Below, piece after piece: positions 23,487 through 34,062 of a stretch of 64,000 nucleotides of DNA (position 1 is its first letter; every line of letters starts with the position of its first letter). The position numbers and the translations under genes are program-made. The notes below the pieces were generated by a model. That model searched no databases and was not told where the DNA came from. It worked only from the letters and a program-made list of their open reading frames with translations. The DNA comes from Oidiodendron maius Zn (taxonomy: Eukaryota; Ascomycota; Leotiomycetes; Myxotrichaceae): NCBI GenBank assembly GCA_000827325.1, contig KN832872.1:2218096-2282095 (forward strand), written 5' to 3'.

Positions 23487-25257
23487 CTAGGCTCTTTTGC
23501 GGCTTCGATAAGGGAGATTGTTTGCTCCCGCATACGGCCTGTGTCGTGCTTTAGTCAAATTAGTATTCTCGCTCTCCTCATCTTCTTCTACGTCGTCATT
23601 TTCGTCGTTGTCGCTATCCTCACAGTCCTCATTTTCATCACCCTCACCTTCTTCAACTTCGTTATCTTCATTATCTTCATCTTCTTCCTCCTCCTGCTCC
23701 CCCTCTTCCTCCTCCTCCTCCTCCTCCTCCTCCTCCTCATCATCATCATCATCTTCTTCTTCTTCAAGTTGATCATCTTCATCATCCTCGCTGCGTTCTC
23801 TGTCGTCAGACCCGTCCATATCATCATTATCATAATCTTCCTCCTCATTTTCAGATGATGTTTCGGAGCCTTTATTGTCTGATCCAGCATTCGCTACCCC
23901 ATTTTTGCCAATCTTGTAATTTCCCTCGAGGGACCGTCTCCAGCTATCTAGACAGCTTGATACCCATGGTCGGAAATGCCTTACAATCCAATAATGGAGA
24001 TTTTCAACAATGCGACATAGCTGTACGGCGTCCCAAGTGTCACGCAGGTCTCCTTTCCAGATACATTTCATATCCTGTAGTGTTATTAGAGACTCTGTCT
24101 TAGGTTGAAATTGAATAATATCAGGGAAATCTCACATAGGCACAGCTAATCGCATCATCTGTAATCGAGCAGTCGGACACAAAGGATATCCAAACCCTAG
24201 TCTTGTACCCGATGAAAGTAAAAGAGACCACTGGTCGAAGTTCCTTTAAATTAATGTCATTAGTTTCGCGATCTTGCAGGAGATACAGTCGGCTTAGCAT
24301 TGACAATGCAGTTGACGAAGCATTAGCCGCCTGGCAATAGCACTGTGTTTTCTTCGACTTTTTCACCTCATGGTGCTTTATCTCCACAACTGCAGATGGA
24401 AAGCAGACCATATATTTTGGTTCGATACCTTTCACTCTATCTAACTTTATTATAGGATTCGAGATTAGGTTTCCGTTCTTAATTTCTTCCAGTTTAGTCA
24501 AATTATCCTCACTGAAGTTTTGAATCGGATCGTCTCTGTGGAATCCTCGACAATTTGAAGCTCGTTTGATGATAGGTAGAGCTATATAGAGATCCGCTTT
24601 AGCAGCCGAAAGGGGAGTAGCATCATGGGGTGTAGTTTTTCGTAGGGCCGTTCGGCCGTGTTTCCAAAGGTCTTCATCTTCACTGTCCTCAACCGTATCA
24701 GATAGGCTGCTAAGAAGAGACATGACATAAGATTCATACGCACACTCTGACTCTGTCTACTATTTGCATAGGCTCATATTCTCTTATGCCTTCTGCCTGG
24801 CGTGCTGAGATTATTAGTTTCCCGAAGATCTCGTGCTTTACTAGTTCAGACCAACGGACTTCCTTGGCACTACCAATGTTCGTAGCCTTCATAGAAATAC
24901 TCTCCGCCAGGTCAAATCTCTTATCGTGCTCAACAATCCGATAATTAGCTTCGTATTCCTTCGCCGAGGACGATGCACTTTGTGCAGGAATCTTAGAGCT
25001 TCTAAAATCTTTATTTATCTTTTGCTGGCTTTCTTTACTAAGTCGGTCCTATCGTTTGACACGTCAATTAATGAGCCACATCCTCCGCGCCGACTTACAA
25101 AGCTGGATCGTGAGAGGATATGCTCGAACTCCAGCAACCCTTCAGTGACTATGGAAGCCTGAGTATAATTTTCCAACAAGTATTCCTCGACTTCATCATT
25201 GACAGCCTTTTCATAGAAAATGCCATTTTCGTTCAGCTCCTTGGGTGTCCCTACCAT
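23487..25257 (-). CDS. PD-(D/E)XK-like fungal protein with Glu-rich insert
   Basis: The ATG at 25257 begins MVGTPKELNENGIFYEKAV. Exon 1 (25257 to about 25091) joins the next by a 50-base GTAAGT intron ending near 25041. The second exon contains SAKEVRWSELVKHEIFGKL. A further junction lies between about 24720 and 24775; I could not place it with a canonical GT donor, and a GC donor is possible. The third exon has ADLYIALPII and CFPSAVVEIKHH followed by CYCQAANASS. The spaced Asp and the ExK pair fit a PD-(D/E)XK-like core common in fungi. The last intron is 24075-24135, and the final exon 24074-23487 starts DMKCIWKGD. A Glu/Asp-rich run of about 90 residues lies near the C-terminus. Activity is not known. 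Confidence 0.72.
23690..23775. repeat. CTC/CTT/ATC trinucleotide microsatellite inside coding sequence
   Basis: Runs of TCC, then ATC, then TTC triplets code on the minus strand for long Glu and Asp tracts in the PD-(D/E)XK-like protein. Trinucleotide slippage would change tract length without shifting frame. Confidence 0.9.
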
Positions 25258-26575
25258 TTTCTACGAGCGACGCGGACGGACAAGGATAAAATAGACAATA
25301 GATTTCGAAGAAACTTGAAATTTTAATCTCGATTCGACAAAATTGTCAGGGAGACTGACAGAAAATATCTAGGTTTATTTCCGTTGAAAGTTTACAGGAG
25401 TTGAGGGAAGCGCAACAGGAAATTTGTACCGCGAACCGTGTCTGTGTCCTGTCACAAGACCGTCGCAATAGGCAGGCAATTTGGTGGCGCAGCGCTGAAC
25501 GATGCCCCGGTGTACCACGCCATAGGTGGCTGCTCCCGGCAGCAGCTTGGCCGGATTTAGTAACATCCCCTTGAGATGCTGCATAGTATTGTGTATTAGC
25601 AGAAGAGGCGGAAATTGAAAGGCGTCCATTTTATTGACTGTATCAGGACTTCAGGCATATTTACATATACTATATATCTGCCTATTAGGCTACCTACCGG
25701 TGCCTATAAGGTGACCAGGTGGGAGCCTATTTGGTGACGCAATTGAGTGTATAGTGTTGAGCATAAAAGGCTCTAGTTCTCCTGAATTTCTTCTTACTTT
25801 AGTTGTCTCTGCATCACTCAATAGTCAATATAACTGAGTTTCACCTTGATATCCGACTACAACCTGTGCACCTATATTGCCTCTGTTCAAGACATTTTAA
25901 AGTCTGAAAAGAAGACCAACTACACCCAAGCCCTGCAGTGCTTCTAAACCCCCGGTTATACTGCCCTAAAACGGACTATATCAAAACACAATTTTAAGCC
26001 TGTCATTTAATAATTATCCTCCAGAAATGTAGCCACAATGTGTAGTTGGCCTAGATGAAGAAGTTTACTTCCGCTAGCTTATCTACTTTTCACCTTATTC
26101 GAATTCGCCTTTTAGTCGAAGGTAAAAAAAGGGTTAGAACATTCCTTTGAAGATGGACAATAGTAGAAAGGGATTATGCCTACATCAAACTAGTCTAATG
26201 CGAGCCTCCTTCTCCCGCACCTGGGGTGTAAGATACTACTTCTGCAGATGATTCTCAACTAGGCTGCTGGCCCGTGAGTTTAATCCCTTTTGGTTTTACC
26301 GAGCGGGAGCGGAACGCCTCGACAGTAACCAGGGGCATGGCATCTCATTTCGCTTCGCATATTGAAAGGTTGTAAATGGCCTACTTCAGCATGGTGGTTC
26401 CCTCGGCTGAATACTTGGCGGTTACACAAGGCGAAGTTTCTAGCCCCGGAGGGAAACACTCAATGAAGATAATACGTCGGCTAAGAATCTAAGTACAAGT
26501 TCTACATTTCAAGTTCCATCAGAACGAAGCTTATCTTGGAGCTATACTTATATTAAAGACCAACTCACTCCAAGC
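25258..26575. other. Gene-poor interval
   Basis: About 1.3 kb. A minus-strand frame at 25375-25629 opens with an ATG (MDAFQFPPLLLIHN) but shows no motif or splice partner. The rest is AT-rich, with short CCTAT-type repeats near 25680-25735. Nothing is called. Confidence 0.45.
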
Positions 26576-27788
26576 CTAGATGTAGCCTTTCAGAATTGCG
26601 CTCTCCGCGTTCAGGATAGAAGATCCCGCCGCGCCAAGGACCAGGTTTTGCGACAAGGCTACGAGCTGTATGTCAAAAATACCACTCTCATCCTCCCTGA
26701 TCCTTCCAACGCTCACTGCATATCCTCTTTCCGTGTCCCTATCTAGGCGAGGCTGGGGCCGATCATCCTGGTCTAAAACGACAATGGCGCGTTTTGGAGC
26801 CGAAGGACACCCTAGGGCTTGAACCTCAGAGGTGTACTCTTTCATCGCATCACGGACCTGACTCACGGTCGGCGGAGGTCGATTTGCGAACCGTAACGAC
26901 ACACACACTGTATGGCCATTGATTACCGGGACACGGTTACAGGCAACGGAAACACGGAGAGGTTGATCGATAAATCCGGTCACATCTGTGTTCACGTTGC
27001 CTAGAATCTTGCGAGCTTCGGCGGGAATCTTGGCTTCCTCTCCTTTGATATAAGGAATGATATTATCAAAGATATCCATACCTAATATGGTCAGCTGTAA
27101 TGTCTAGAATATACCAGTCCCTGGTGCTCTTTATAGGTAGAAGACTTGATAACTTACTGCTGACGCCGGGATAGCCTGCTCCACTAACGGCCTGCATCGT
27201 TACCATGGACACTTGGTCGATGGGCCCGAACTTTTGAATAAGTGCTGCGGCTGGGATGACGAGGCCGATGACGGCGCAATTCGAATTGCACACAAGAAGG
27301 CCTTTACCTAGTTGGTAATGCTTACGCTGTGCTGGGATGGTGTCAATATGTCCTGGGTTGACCATCGGAACAATCAGTGGAACCTGAGGTGTCAATCGGT
27401 AGTTTTTAGCATTTGAAAAGACGGCAAAGTTTGCTTTAAGAAAGGCCATTTCGACATCGCCAGCCACATCAGCATTAAGGCCCGAGAAGATGATGTCACA
27501 ATCTGGATATTCGGCGGGTACGCAGCGTCGTACGATCAGATTTGCGACTTGTGCAGGCATTGGGGTTGACTGCTTCCAATTCACAGCGTCCGAGTATTTT
27601 TTACCTGCTGACTTCTCAGAAGCTCCTACAGCCGCCAGTTCCAAAAGCGGATGTTGAGCGAGCAGGAGAATGAATTGCGTCCCCACCGCTCCAGTTGCTC
27701 CTAAAACTCCTGAGAAATGTTAGTTACCCATGCCTTTCATACTGGCCAGTGGAACGAGCTTCATACCACATCGCTTTTTTGAAGACAT
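26576..27788 (-). CDS. Aspartate-semialdehyde dehydrogenase
   Basis: Reduces aspartyl-4-phosphate to aspartate semialdehyde with NADPH, the second step of the Thr/Met (homoserine) branch; cytosolic. It has 359 residues from exons 27788-27767, 27709-27158 and 27081-26576. The first exon is only 22 bases (MSSKKRCG). The nucleotide motif [10 protein letters not shown] is at residues 8-17, split by intron 1. The active-site Cys sits in [10 protein letters not shown] at about 152, followed by [11 protein letters not shown]. The second catalytic residue lies in [11 protein letters not shown]. Length matches fungal enzymes. From memory, the core fungal enzyme reads ANCST around the cysteine, so SNCAV suggests a paralogue; this needs a tree. 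Its neighbours are not amino-acid biosynthesis genes. Confidence 0.92.
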
Positions 27789-28479
27789 TGTTGTGTTCAC
27801 TGTTCGATGTTCAATATTGACTCAGAGTAGTATCATTAAGAGAATCTGCGATTTCGGCCATCCCGAGTGTGTTCTTACATAAGCTGCTAATTTTTTAGCG
27901 ACGTTTTATCGAGGCTGCGGGTGGAAGAATCTTCAGCCTTAGTGGAATCGCCACTGTAGATATCACGTGACTTGAGAGGTAAATTCAGGTATTTATTTAC
28001 AGGTTATTGCATATCTCATAAAGTCTTGCGTATTAGATATTTGTAAGATAAGTTTTCTACTAGATCGATTAATCTTCTCGTTTAATCTAATGGCGTTCTG
28101 GTCTTGGTGCCCGGACCGAGACTTCGTACGGTGCACCCACTTTCCAGTACAACTACGAGAGTCACAAGAGATATAAAGTAATTGGCTCATCCTCTCCTAA
28201 CTAGAGTGTCATTATATTCTACCATGCATGTTCCCCCATTCCGAATGAAAGAAATCTTTTTCCGGATAGGATAGTCCATGTCGTGCATCATGACCACCTC
28301 GCTCTACCAGCAGCGCGAAACGGAATGCGTCGAAAGTTTCAGGACGTGTGAAATAAGTACCCAGGTACTCAAGAAGTTCATCCAGTCGTCCACGGCTGAT
28401 TCGATCGTCTTCACTATTACTAACCTGACTTCATTGTATGTAACCCATTACTCCAAGCGTCCTTCGCGCTATCAACGTA
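27789..28479. other. Intergenic
   Basis: About 690 bases between two minus-strand genes. It should contain the aspartate-semialdehyde dehydrogenase promoter. No supported gene. Confidence 0.5.
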
Positions 28480-30111
28480 TTAAGTCGAGCATGGCAGAAT
28501 GAGCCTCGAGATTCCATTCGCATGCTGGACGGTGTGCGTCACAGCCTTCAATTCTTTCGCTTGAGTGCGGTTCACCCCCGTCCCCGGATTCCGCGTCATC
28601 AGGGGAAAGGAACCGCCAGCAACTATCACCCTGATGCACGTGTTCTTTTTGAAAACGTGCGCCCGATCTACAAGTGTGAGCGAAAACTCGTCTCCCTGCC
28701 GCTCCAGTCCGTCCAGCGCTTGCCAATTTTCAGTGAGATTGTGCGACACGCCGTCGGCGTCGACCTCACTGAGGCGGATCCAGATATCAGCGTATGGGAC
28801 GTCGGTCGAGTGTGCAAGCTGTATGACGGGCTTGCCCATTACTTCTACGTCCTCCTTCAGCGGTGCGCTGGTGTATACGAGGACATCGGACCTCGAAGCG
28901 TAAACGCTGTCATCCACCCGTCCACCGCGGGCCATCAGAGGCCCACCCACTGTCGGTGTGGGGTCATGGGGGTCGTAGGTGAAAGACGCAGAAGGTGAGT
29001 CGGCTGCCGGGGGCCGCACGCTAAGTGTCTTGTCGCCGTAGAGGTAAAAGGTGCGCTCTTCGGTGGCTGGCGGCCACGATGGCAAGGAGCGCCATTCTTC
29101 GGCGCCCGTGATGAATACCTTGACTGAAAGCGAGCGGTGATTGGTTTTCCGGCCGGCAACGTACTCGTCCAGGAATTCGAATACTTCAGGTATCGCATTT
29201 GACCCACAGGCCTCGACGTGCGTCCATGGTCCGACGGTGAGGTAGACCTTGATGCCACGGTCGCGCACGCGAGCGTATGCTGCCAGGGTCTGGACGGTCA
29301 AGGTATCGTACCAGCCACTTCGCAGGAGCAAGGGAGTGTTGACGAGATCCAGGGCTGCATGGTGCTTGCACTGAACCCAAAAAGGGTCATCGACGTTCGG
29401 TGTAGTCATGAACTCCAACTGGTACGATGCCCTCCCCTCGAAGAAGCTCTCCGTCGCGTCGTAGAGCGGAGTGGCCTCAATGACGGACTTCAGCTTCCTA
29501 GGGTCGAGTATGCTCACGATTCTGCCATTAGCCTCGTCTTGCCTTGCAACTATGTAGGACCAGGGGATGCGGTCTGTGCGATATACCCCGTTAGTCCAGG
29601 CAAGCAGGGAATGGTCGTATATGCTGCACAAGATCACCGACGCGATAAGGTCTTTGGGCGGATCTCGCAGCAATGCCCACTGCGCGTAGCCTAGGTAGCT
29701 GGGCCCGAAGGTGGCGAACTTGCCTGGGTACCACGGCTGCTCGCGCATCCACTTAACGATGGCCTGCGAATCTGCTTGCTCGGCCATAGCCGCGACAAAT
29801 GTCCCCCCAGAACCGGCCGTACCGCGACAGCTGACCAAGAGGACCATGTATCCACGCGCGGCGAAACACTTCGCGTTGAGGAGGGCCATCACACCTTTGC
29901 GTCCATACGGACTGAGGACGTATAAGAGGCCGTAAGGCTTCTTGTCTGCCGGAAGATCGGGTTGGTAGAAGTCGGCGGCCAACTCGATACCGTCTGGCAT
30001 CGGGATGCGCTCCTCGGATACCGTATAGGTATTTTCTTCGGGGGAGAGGATTTTGGCCAGGTTCGCCGTTATGCCGGCCTCCGATAACTCAGATGACTCT
30101 GAAGACGCCAT
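28480..30111 (-). CDS. CocE/NonD-family (S15-like) alpha/beta hydrolase
   Basis: Serine hydrolase of the X-Pro dipeptidyl-peptidase/cocaine-esterase type, 543 residues, no introns. I chose the ATG at 30111 (MASSESSELSEAG), since the upstream frame lacks an earlier ATG. The catalytic triad is visible: the nucleophile in FGPSYLGY (Ser about 138), Asp about 269 in RSGWYDT and His about 298 in VGPWTH. The oxyanion-side motif CRGTAGSGG is present. A C-terminal jelly-roll domain as in PF08530 fits the region after residue 330. There is no signal peptide, so a cytosolic enzyme is likely. Codons end in G or C much more often than in neighbouring genes. The family acts on esters, amides or acylated peptides; the substrate is unknown. 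Confidence 0.9.
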   Translation of the reverse strand: MASSESSELSEAGITANLAKILSPEENTYTVSEERIPMPDGIELAADFYQPDLPADKKPYGLLYVLSPYGRKGVMALLNAKCFAARGYMVLLVSCRGTAGSGGTFVAAMAEQADSQAIVKWMREQPWYPGKFATFGPSYLGYAQWALLRDPPKDLIASVILCSIYDHSLLAWTNGVYRTDRIPWSYIVARQDEANGRIVSILDPRKLKSVIEATPLYDATESFFEGRASYQLEFMTTPNVDDPFWVQCKHHAALDLVNTPLLLRSGWYDTLTVQTLAAYARVRDRGIKVYLTVGPWTHVEACGSNAIPEVFEFLDEYVAGRKTNHRSLSVKVFITGAEEWRSLPSWPPATEERTFYLYGDKTLSVRPPAADSPSASFTYDPHDPTPTVGGPLMARGGRVDDSVYASRSDVLVYTSAPLKEDVEVMGKPVIQLAHSTDVPYADIWIRLSEVDADGVSHNLTENWQALDGLERQGDEFSLTLVDRAHVFKKNTCIRVIVAGGSFPLMTRNPGTGVNRTQAKELKAVTHTVQHANGISRLILPCST

Positions 30112-30512
30112 AGCTAACAACGGAAATGGGTGCAATCGCAGAACACGCCGTTTAGCGGCTTGGGAGGGGAGAGCGTATCTCAATGGAAGTGTAGCTGAAG
30201 TGATGTCTCCTTTCTTGGCGCTCTAATCCCTCTATAAATAGGAGATCGGTCGTGCGGGTAACACACCCGCAATTTTGGATCCGGCGAACAATATAACCTC
30301 ACTCTCCAGATCAGCTCACGCTGCTCAAATGCGCCCGAGAGGGCCGACGTTATTATAGACGTTCTCGTAAGCGGAGTAACATTTAGTCCGCCACGCTTCC
30401 CCGCAGGATGCGGTGTGGGTGTGAATCGACGCCGTATTACTCACCTGCGAAGTCTGGTAAGTCTATGACCCAGTCTAGACTACGGCAATTGAGTAGAGGA
30501 GATGGGAAAGTC

Positions 30513-30576
30513 GATTTAGGATCAAGATTGCTCAAATTTAAAGTGCGAGTACCTACGTCGGTCGTCATTCACCATA
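30513..30576 (+). repeat. Direct repeat, left member
   Basis: A 64-base stretch centred on GATTGCTCAAATTTA matches 34322-34385 at roughly 78 per cent, with most differences being transitions. Both copies face the same way and lie on either side of the DUF4246 gene. Confidence 0.7.
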
Positions 30577-30638
30577 CTTTTGTCTAAGCCACTACTGAGT
30601 TAAGCATTAACTCGGATCGTATTACATGAGGTAGCAAT

Positions 30639-31086
30639 TCATGACCGGATGCTGGTTAAAATAGAAGAATAGACATTAATTTCAGGAGCTAGATATACGG
30701 GATCTAATCCCTCTATACATATCACCGAACCAACACCTGGTATATGGTGTATGTCAGCAATGCTCTCTGACCACCACCAATTTATCTCCGGTGCCTCTCG
30801 CTTCGGTACAGCGGCTCTAATTTTTTTCAAAGACTTCTCCCATTCTCGCAGCTTTGACACGGCGGACTGCCCGGCAGGTATGAGGATGATTATCAATTCC
30901 CTTCGCATCAGCCTCCGCAAATATATTTTCTACCCATACGTTTGCGCTCTTTTCCATTTTTGAAACGGTTGCGGGTTCTGGAAACGTTGTTTGTTCCCTT
31001 TGCTGTAGATCAGTTATAAATTTGACAGCTGTTGTAAGAGATACCCTAACTACATCTTCAGTAGTAGCTGAGATATCTGTAGACAA
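30639..31086 (-). pseudogene. Possible small hypothetical gene, frame broken
   Basis: An ATG at 31086 starts MSTDISATTEDVVRVSL and reads well for about 70 codons. The overlapping frame then continues with SKLREWEKSLKKIRAAV and WWWSESIADIHHIPGVG to 30639. The two halves are in different frames within about 30860-30910, and I find no GT donor that would join them. It is either a small dead gene or chance. No family recognised. Confidence 0.3.
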
Positions 31087-31849
31087 ATTAACTCCTTGTT
31101 TTAATTGTAAGTATTCTATAATCTTTTTATTTTATTGAAATTCCGAGGTATTTGGCAATTATACCAAGTCTCAATTATCGAGGTGCGTGCCAACATCAGC
31201 TCTAAACACAATAGAGAGCCCCTCTTTTGTCTATATGAGGAGCCAGCCCTATATTTTTATATATCTATGTGGAGTATTTCGATGAATGTGTTAATTGAAG
31301 AATAAAAGAATCGTTTTAGAGGGCTTGAAATCCACTGATTTCTAGTAGCAGAGGCCAAGATGGCCATAACTTCCTCCGCAACATTCTACCGTGCCTTCCC
31401 TTAAACTTGCCTCGACCTCTTTTCGGAAAGATCAAATTCGTGGAACTAAACTGCGCGGGCGGAGGTAGGTAGTGGCTACTATCGATATCAACATGACTAC
31501 ATCACAAGACATACGTAGATTTCAGCAGTGTATCGTGTTCCTTCTTGCCCTGTCGCAACGACGTGTGTTCCCGTAATGTAATAACCGGGGTAGAAAGGCT
31601 TTTGATTGCAATGGGCAGCGTGGATCATCGTTGTCCTTTCGGCTATAAGTAGAAGGTGAGATAACTCGCTTATTACCTTTACAGGCTCTTTGGTACATTT
31701 CTCTTCTCCCTGGAGACCACAATCAGGGTTTGGGTGGCGACTGTACTTTCCATCTGCTTAGTTCGTGTCAATTAGCACCACAGCCACGGATCGTAATTTG
31801 TCAAGTTCAATGGTGTACGTTGCGGGTTTTGCCGCCTGAACGTACGACT

Positions 31850-34062
31850 ATGACCGCGGCAAAGCTTCGCTCAAACTCCTGGTTTCTCGCACGCTTCGGC
31901 GATGGTGAGACGGGGGTCCAGTTCAGCAATTCGAGCTGCAGCAGCTTGTTAGTACCTGGTTTTGCTCCCGGCCTTGCTATCGACCTCGAGCTGAAGCCAG
32001 CGGAACGCTTCGCCCACGGCGCCCACGACTGGGCACAGCCTCGCCTGACTGCCCGCGAGATGGCTATGTTGCGGCTCATTAACCATGTTACGGACCTTCC
32101 CGACTGGCAGATCAGGGTGCTCAAGCCTGATGAGAGCGAAGCAATCGCTGCATTACGACAGGAGGCCCTGACCAACTTGACAGGCCCTTTAATTAGCCCT
32201 AGAACCTGGGAATGGTGCCTCGCAGAACTCCGGGACAAAGCCGCGGTCTTCAAGGAGACGGGCCTTATCGCTGTCCTTGACTCTGCCTCGTGTGTCATCA
32301 AATCCGACGTGCTAGTTTCAAGAGGTGTTCTAGATCAGCTTCGCACTGGGATCGCCTCGTTGCTGGCCGAAATGTCTCCGGGACAAGAGTCACCAGATTT
32401 GCATCGAGTGCCAGAGCATAGTTCGAGTGACAGAATCGTGGACCTTGTCGATCCAGCATTGTTTCCGTTAATATATGGCAGGACAAAAGTGCTGACCGAA
32501 AGGGGAGCACTCGACTTGGTAAATGCACTGGCATCGATAGGACAAGGTACGACGGCGCCGCCTCCAACGCGTGAACCCGTAAGTCAGGACGAGCTCTCTA
32601 AGAGCATGCTCGAGTATGGTAGCCCCTGGGAGCATTGGACCCTAGCCAGGCCATATCGTTACTCACATCACTCTCGATGGTTGCCTTGTGAAGTCTCTTT
32701 CACAGGCGAGCCAGGTACCACTAGCGTACGAATCACCTCATATATCAATAATCTGCATCCTATCTCCCAAAGATCACTATATAGGACAATCGAGGAGGCC
32801 ATCTCATTATCAATTAAGCCATGGAACGAGGTTCTGGTCCGGAGGGACCGCCCTCGCATACCACCAAGAATCAGGTGCTATGGCGTGCCGTGGCTGCCGC
32901 CATATCCAGAATGGGCGTACGAGCTACCTGCCATAGAGAAAGGCAAAATGAGCGAAGAGTCTCGACAAGAAGCAAAGAGGATGGTTAAACAATTTCTAAC
33001 GATTCCAAATTACTACACAAATACGCCTGGCTTTCGTGGATTCCGGGATTCCGACCTAGAAAGCCGGGGAGGGTTAGAACGGGCAATGAAGCGCAAACAC
33101 GAGCTTCTCAAGTATGGCTGGGTCCACCCAGAGCCAGGTGATGCGTTTAGCTACGCCGAGTGGAAGGCAGGGAAAGGCGGCCGTGCCGTCGTGCCCATGC
33201 GTGGCAGGCATGGCTGCCTCATATTGCGTCAGCCTGAGCATGAGTTCTACACCACCTCGCTACAAGATACCTTCCGCGAGCGGGGCCTTCAAGTAGTTGT
33301 TAAACTAACTACCATTGAGCTGGCACCCGATAACCCATATTTGTATGTACAACCCCTAGCCCTCCCCATTCTCTCCAGCGCCTACAAAGCTAATATCGTG
33401 ATTGCGTCCACAGCCTAGGCACTAGCTGGCACATTGACGGGCTCCTTAATGAACACATTGTTGCAAGCAGTATCTTATGCATCTCTAGCCACAACACCAC
33501 GCCCGGGTCGCTCTCGTATCGAGTTGAGGCCGACCTTGATCCAGGCGAGCATGCATACGAGCCGCGCCAGCGCGCCGAGCTCGCTGCCGTGCTCGACTTA
33601 CCATCACCAAGTTATCTAGGGGCGGATGGTGGTGGTGGTGCGGCACTGCAGGACCTAGGCAGGGTGTTCTTGCCAGAGGGCCGGCTCATCGCTGTACCGA
33701 ACGTCCTCCAGCGACGGATGGAGCCTTTCGCGCTGGAGGATGCTGCCTGTGGAAGAGGATATAAGAGATTCCTGACGTTGTACTTAGTCGATCCGCACTA
33801 CAGGGTATGCTCTACGCAGAATGTGCCGCCGCAGCAGCATATGTGGTGGTGGCAAGCTGCTGGAGGTGGCAGCTTGGTCGCCTCGTGGGCTGCGCGCGGG
33901 TTCCCGCCAGAGGTAGTGGAATGCATTAGTAGGGAGGTTGGGGAGTGGCCAATAGGAATGGAGGAGGCGAGAGGTATTAGGAAGGCGAGGATACATGAGG
34001 AGGTGGTGGGAAATGCGGCGGTGCAGATGGGCGTGCAGGGCTATCAATTTAGCTGGGACTAA
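31850..34062 (+). CDS. DUF4246 protein, predicted 2OG/Fe(II) oxygenase-like
   Basis: About 713 residues from exons 31850-33342 and 33414-34062, with an intron at 33343-33413 (GTATGT donor, GCTAATA branch, CCACAG acceptor). The ATG at 31850 is the first in frame. A further 48-base in-frame intron near 31900-31950 is possible. Conserved DUF4246 blocks appear in order: LVPGFAPGL, RFAHGAHDWAQPRLTARE, LVDPALFPLIYGRT, RITSYINNLHP, then just after the intron SWHIDGLLNEHI, and finally LYLVDPHYR with NVPPQQ. The HxD pair in WHID and the later His in DPH fit an Fe(II)/2OG oxygenase-like jelly roll; that activity is inferred. The gene stands alone between two members of a direct repeat. Confidence 0.9.

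Larger units (their letters stand above)
30112..31849. other. Intergenic with a doubtful small gene
   Basis: About 1.7 kb between divergent genes. Minus-strand frames at 31086-30817 and about 30920-30639 together look like one small protein, described separately. The stretch 30513-30576 is one member of a direct-repeat pair. Otherwise nothing is visible. Confidence 0.45.

Noticed and set aside
23518-23890. Ser-rich, Ile-rich and Lys/Met-rich frames over the microsatellite
   Set aside because: They are shadow frames of the Glu/Asp tract on the minus strand.
25375-25629. Minus-strand 84-codon frame
   Set aside because: It opens with ATG but has no recognisable domain, no introns and no neighbour that suggests a role.
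28522-29935. Several long frames opposite the CocE hydrolase gene
   Set aside because: They arise from the high G/C content of the real gene on the minus strand.
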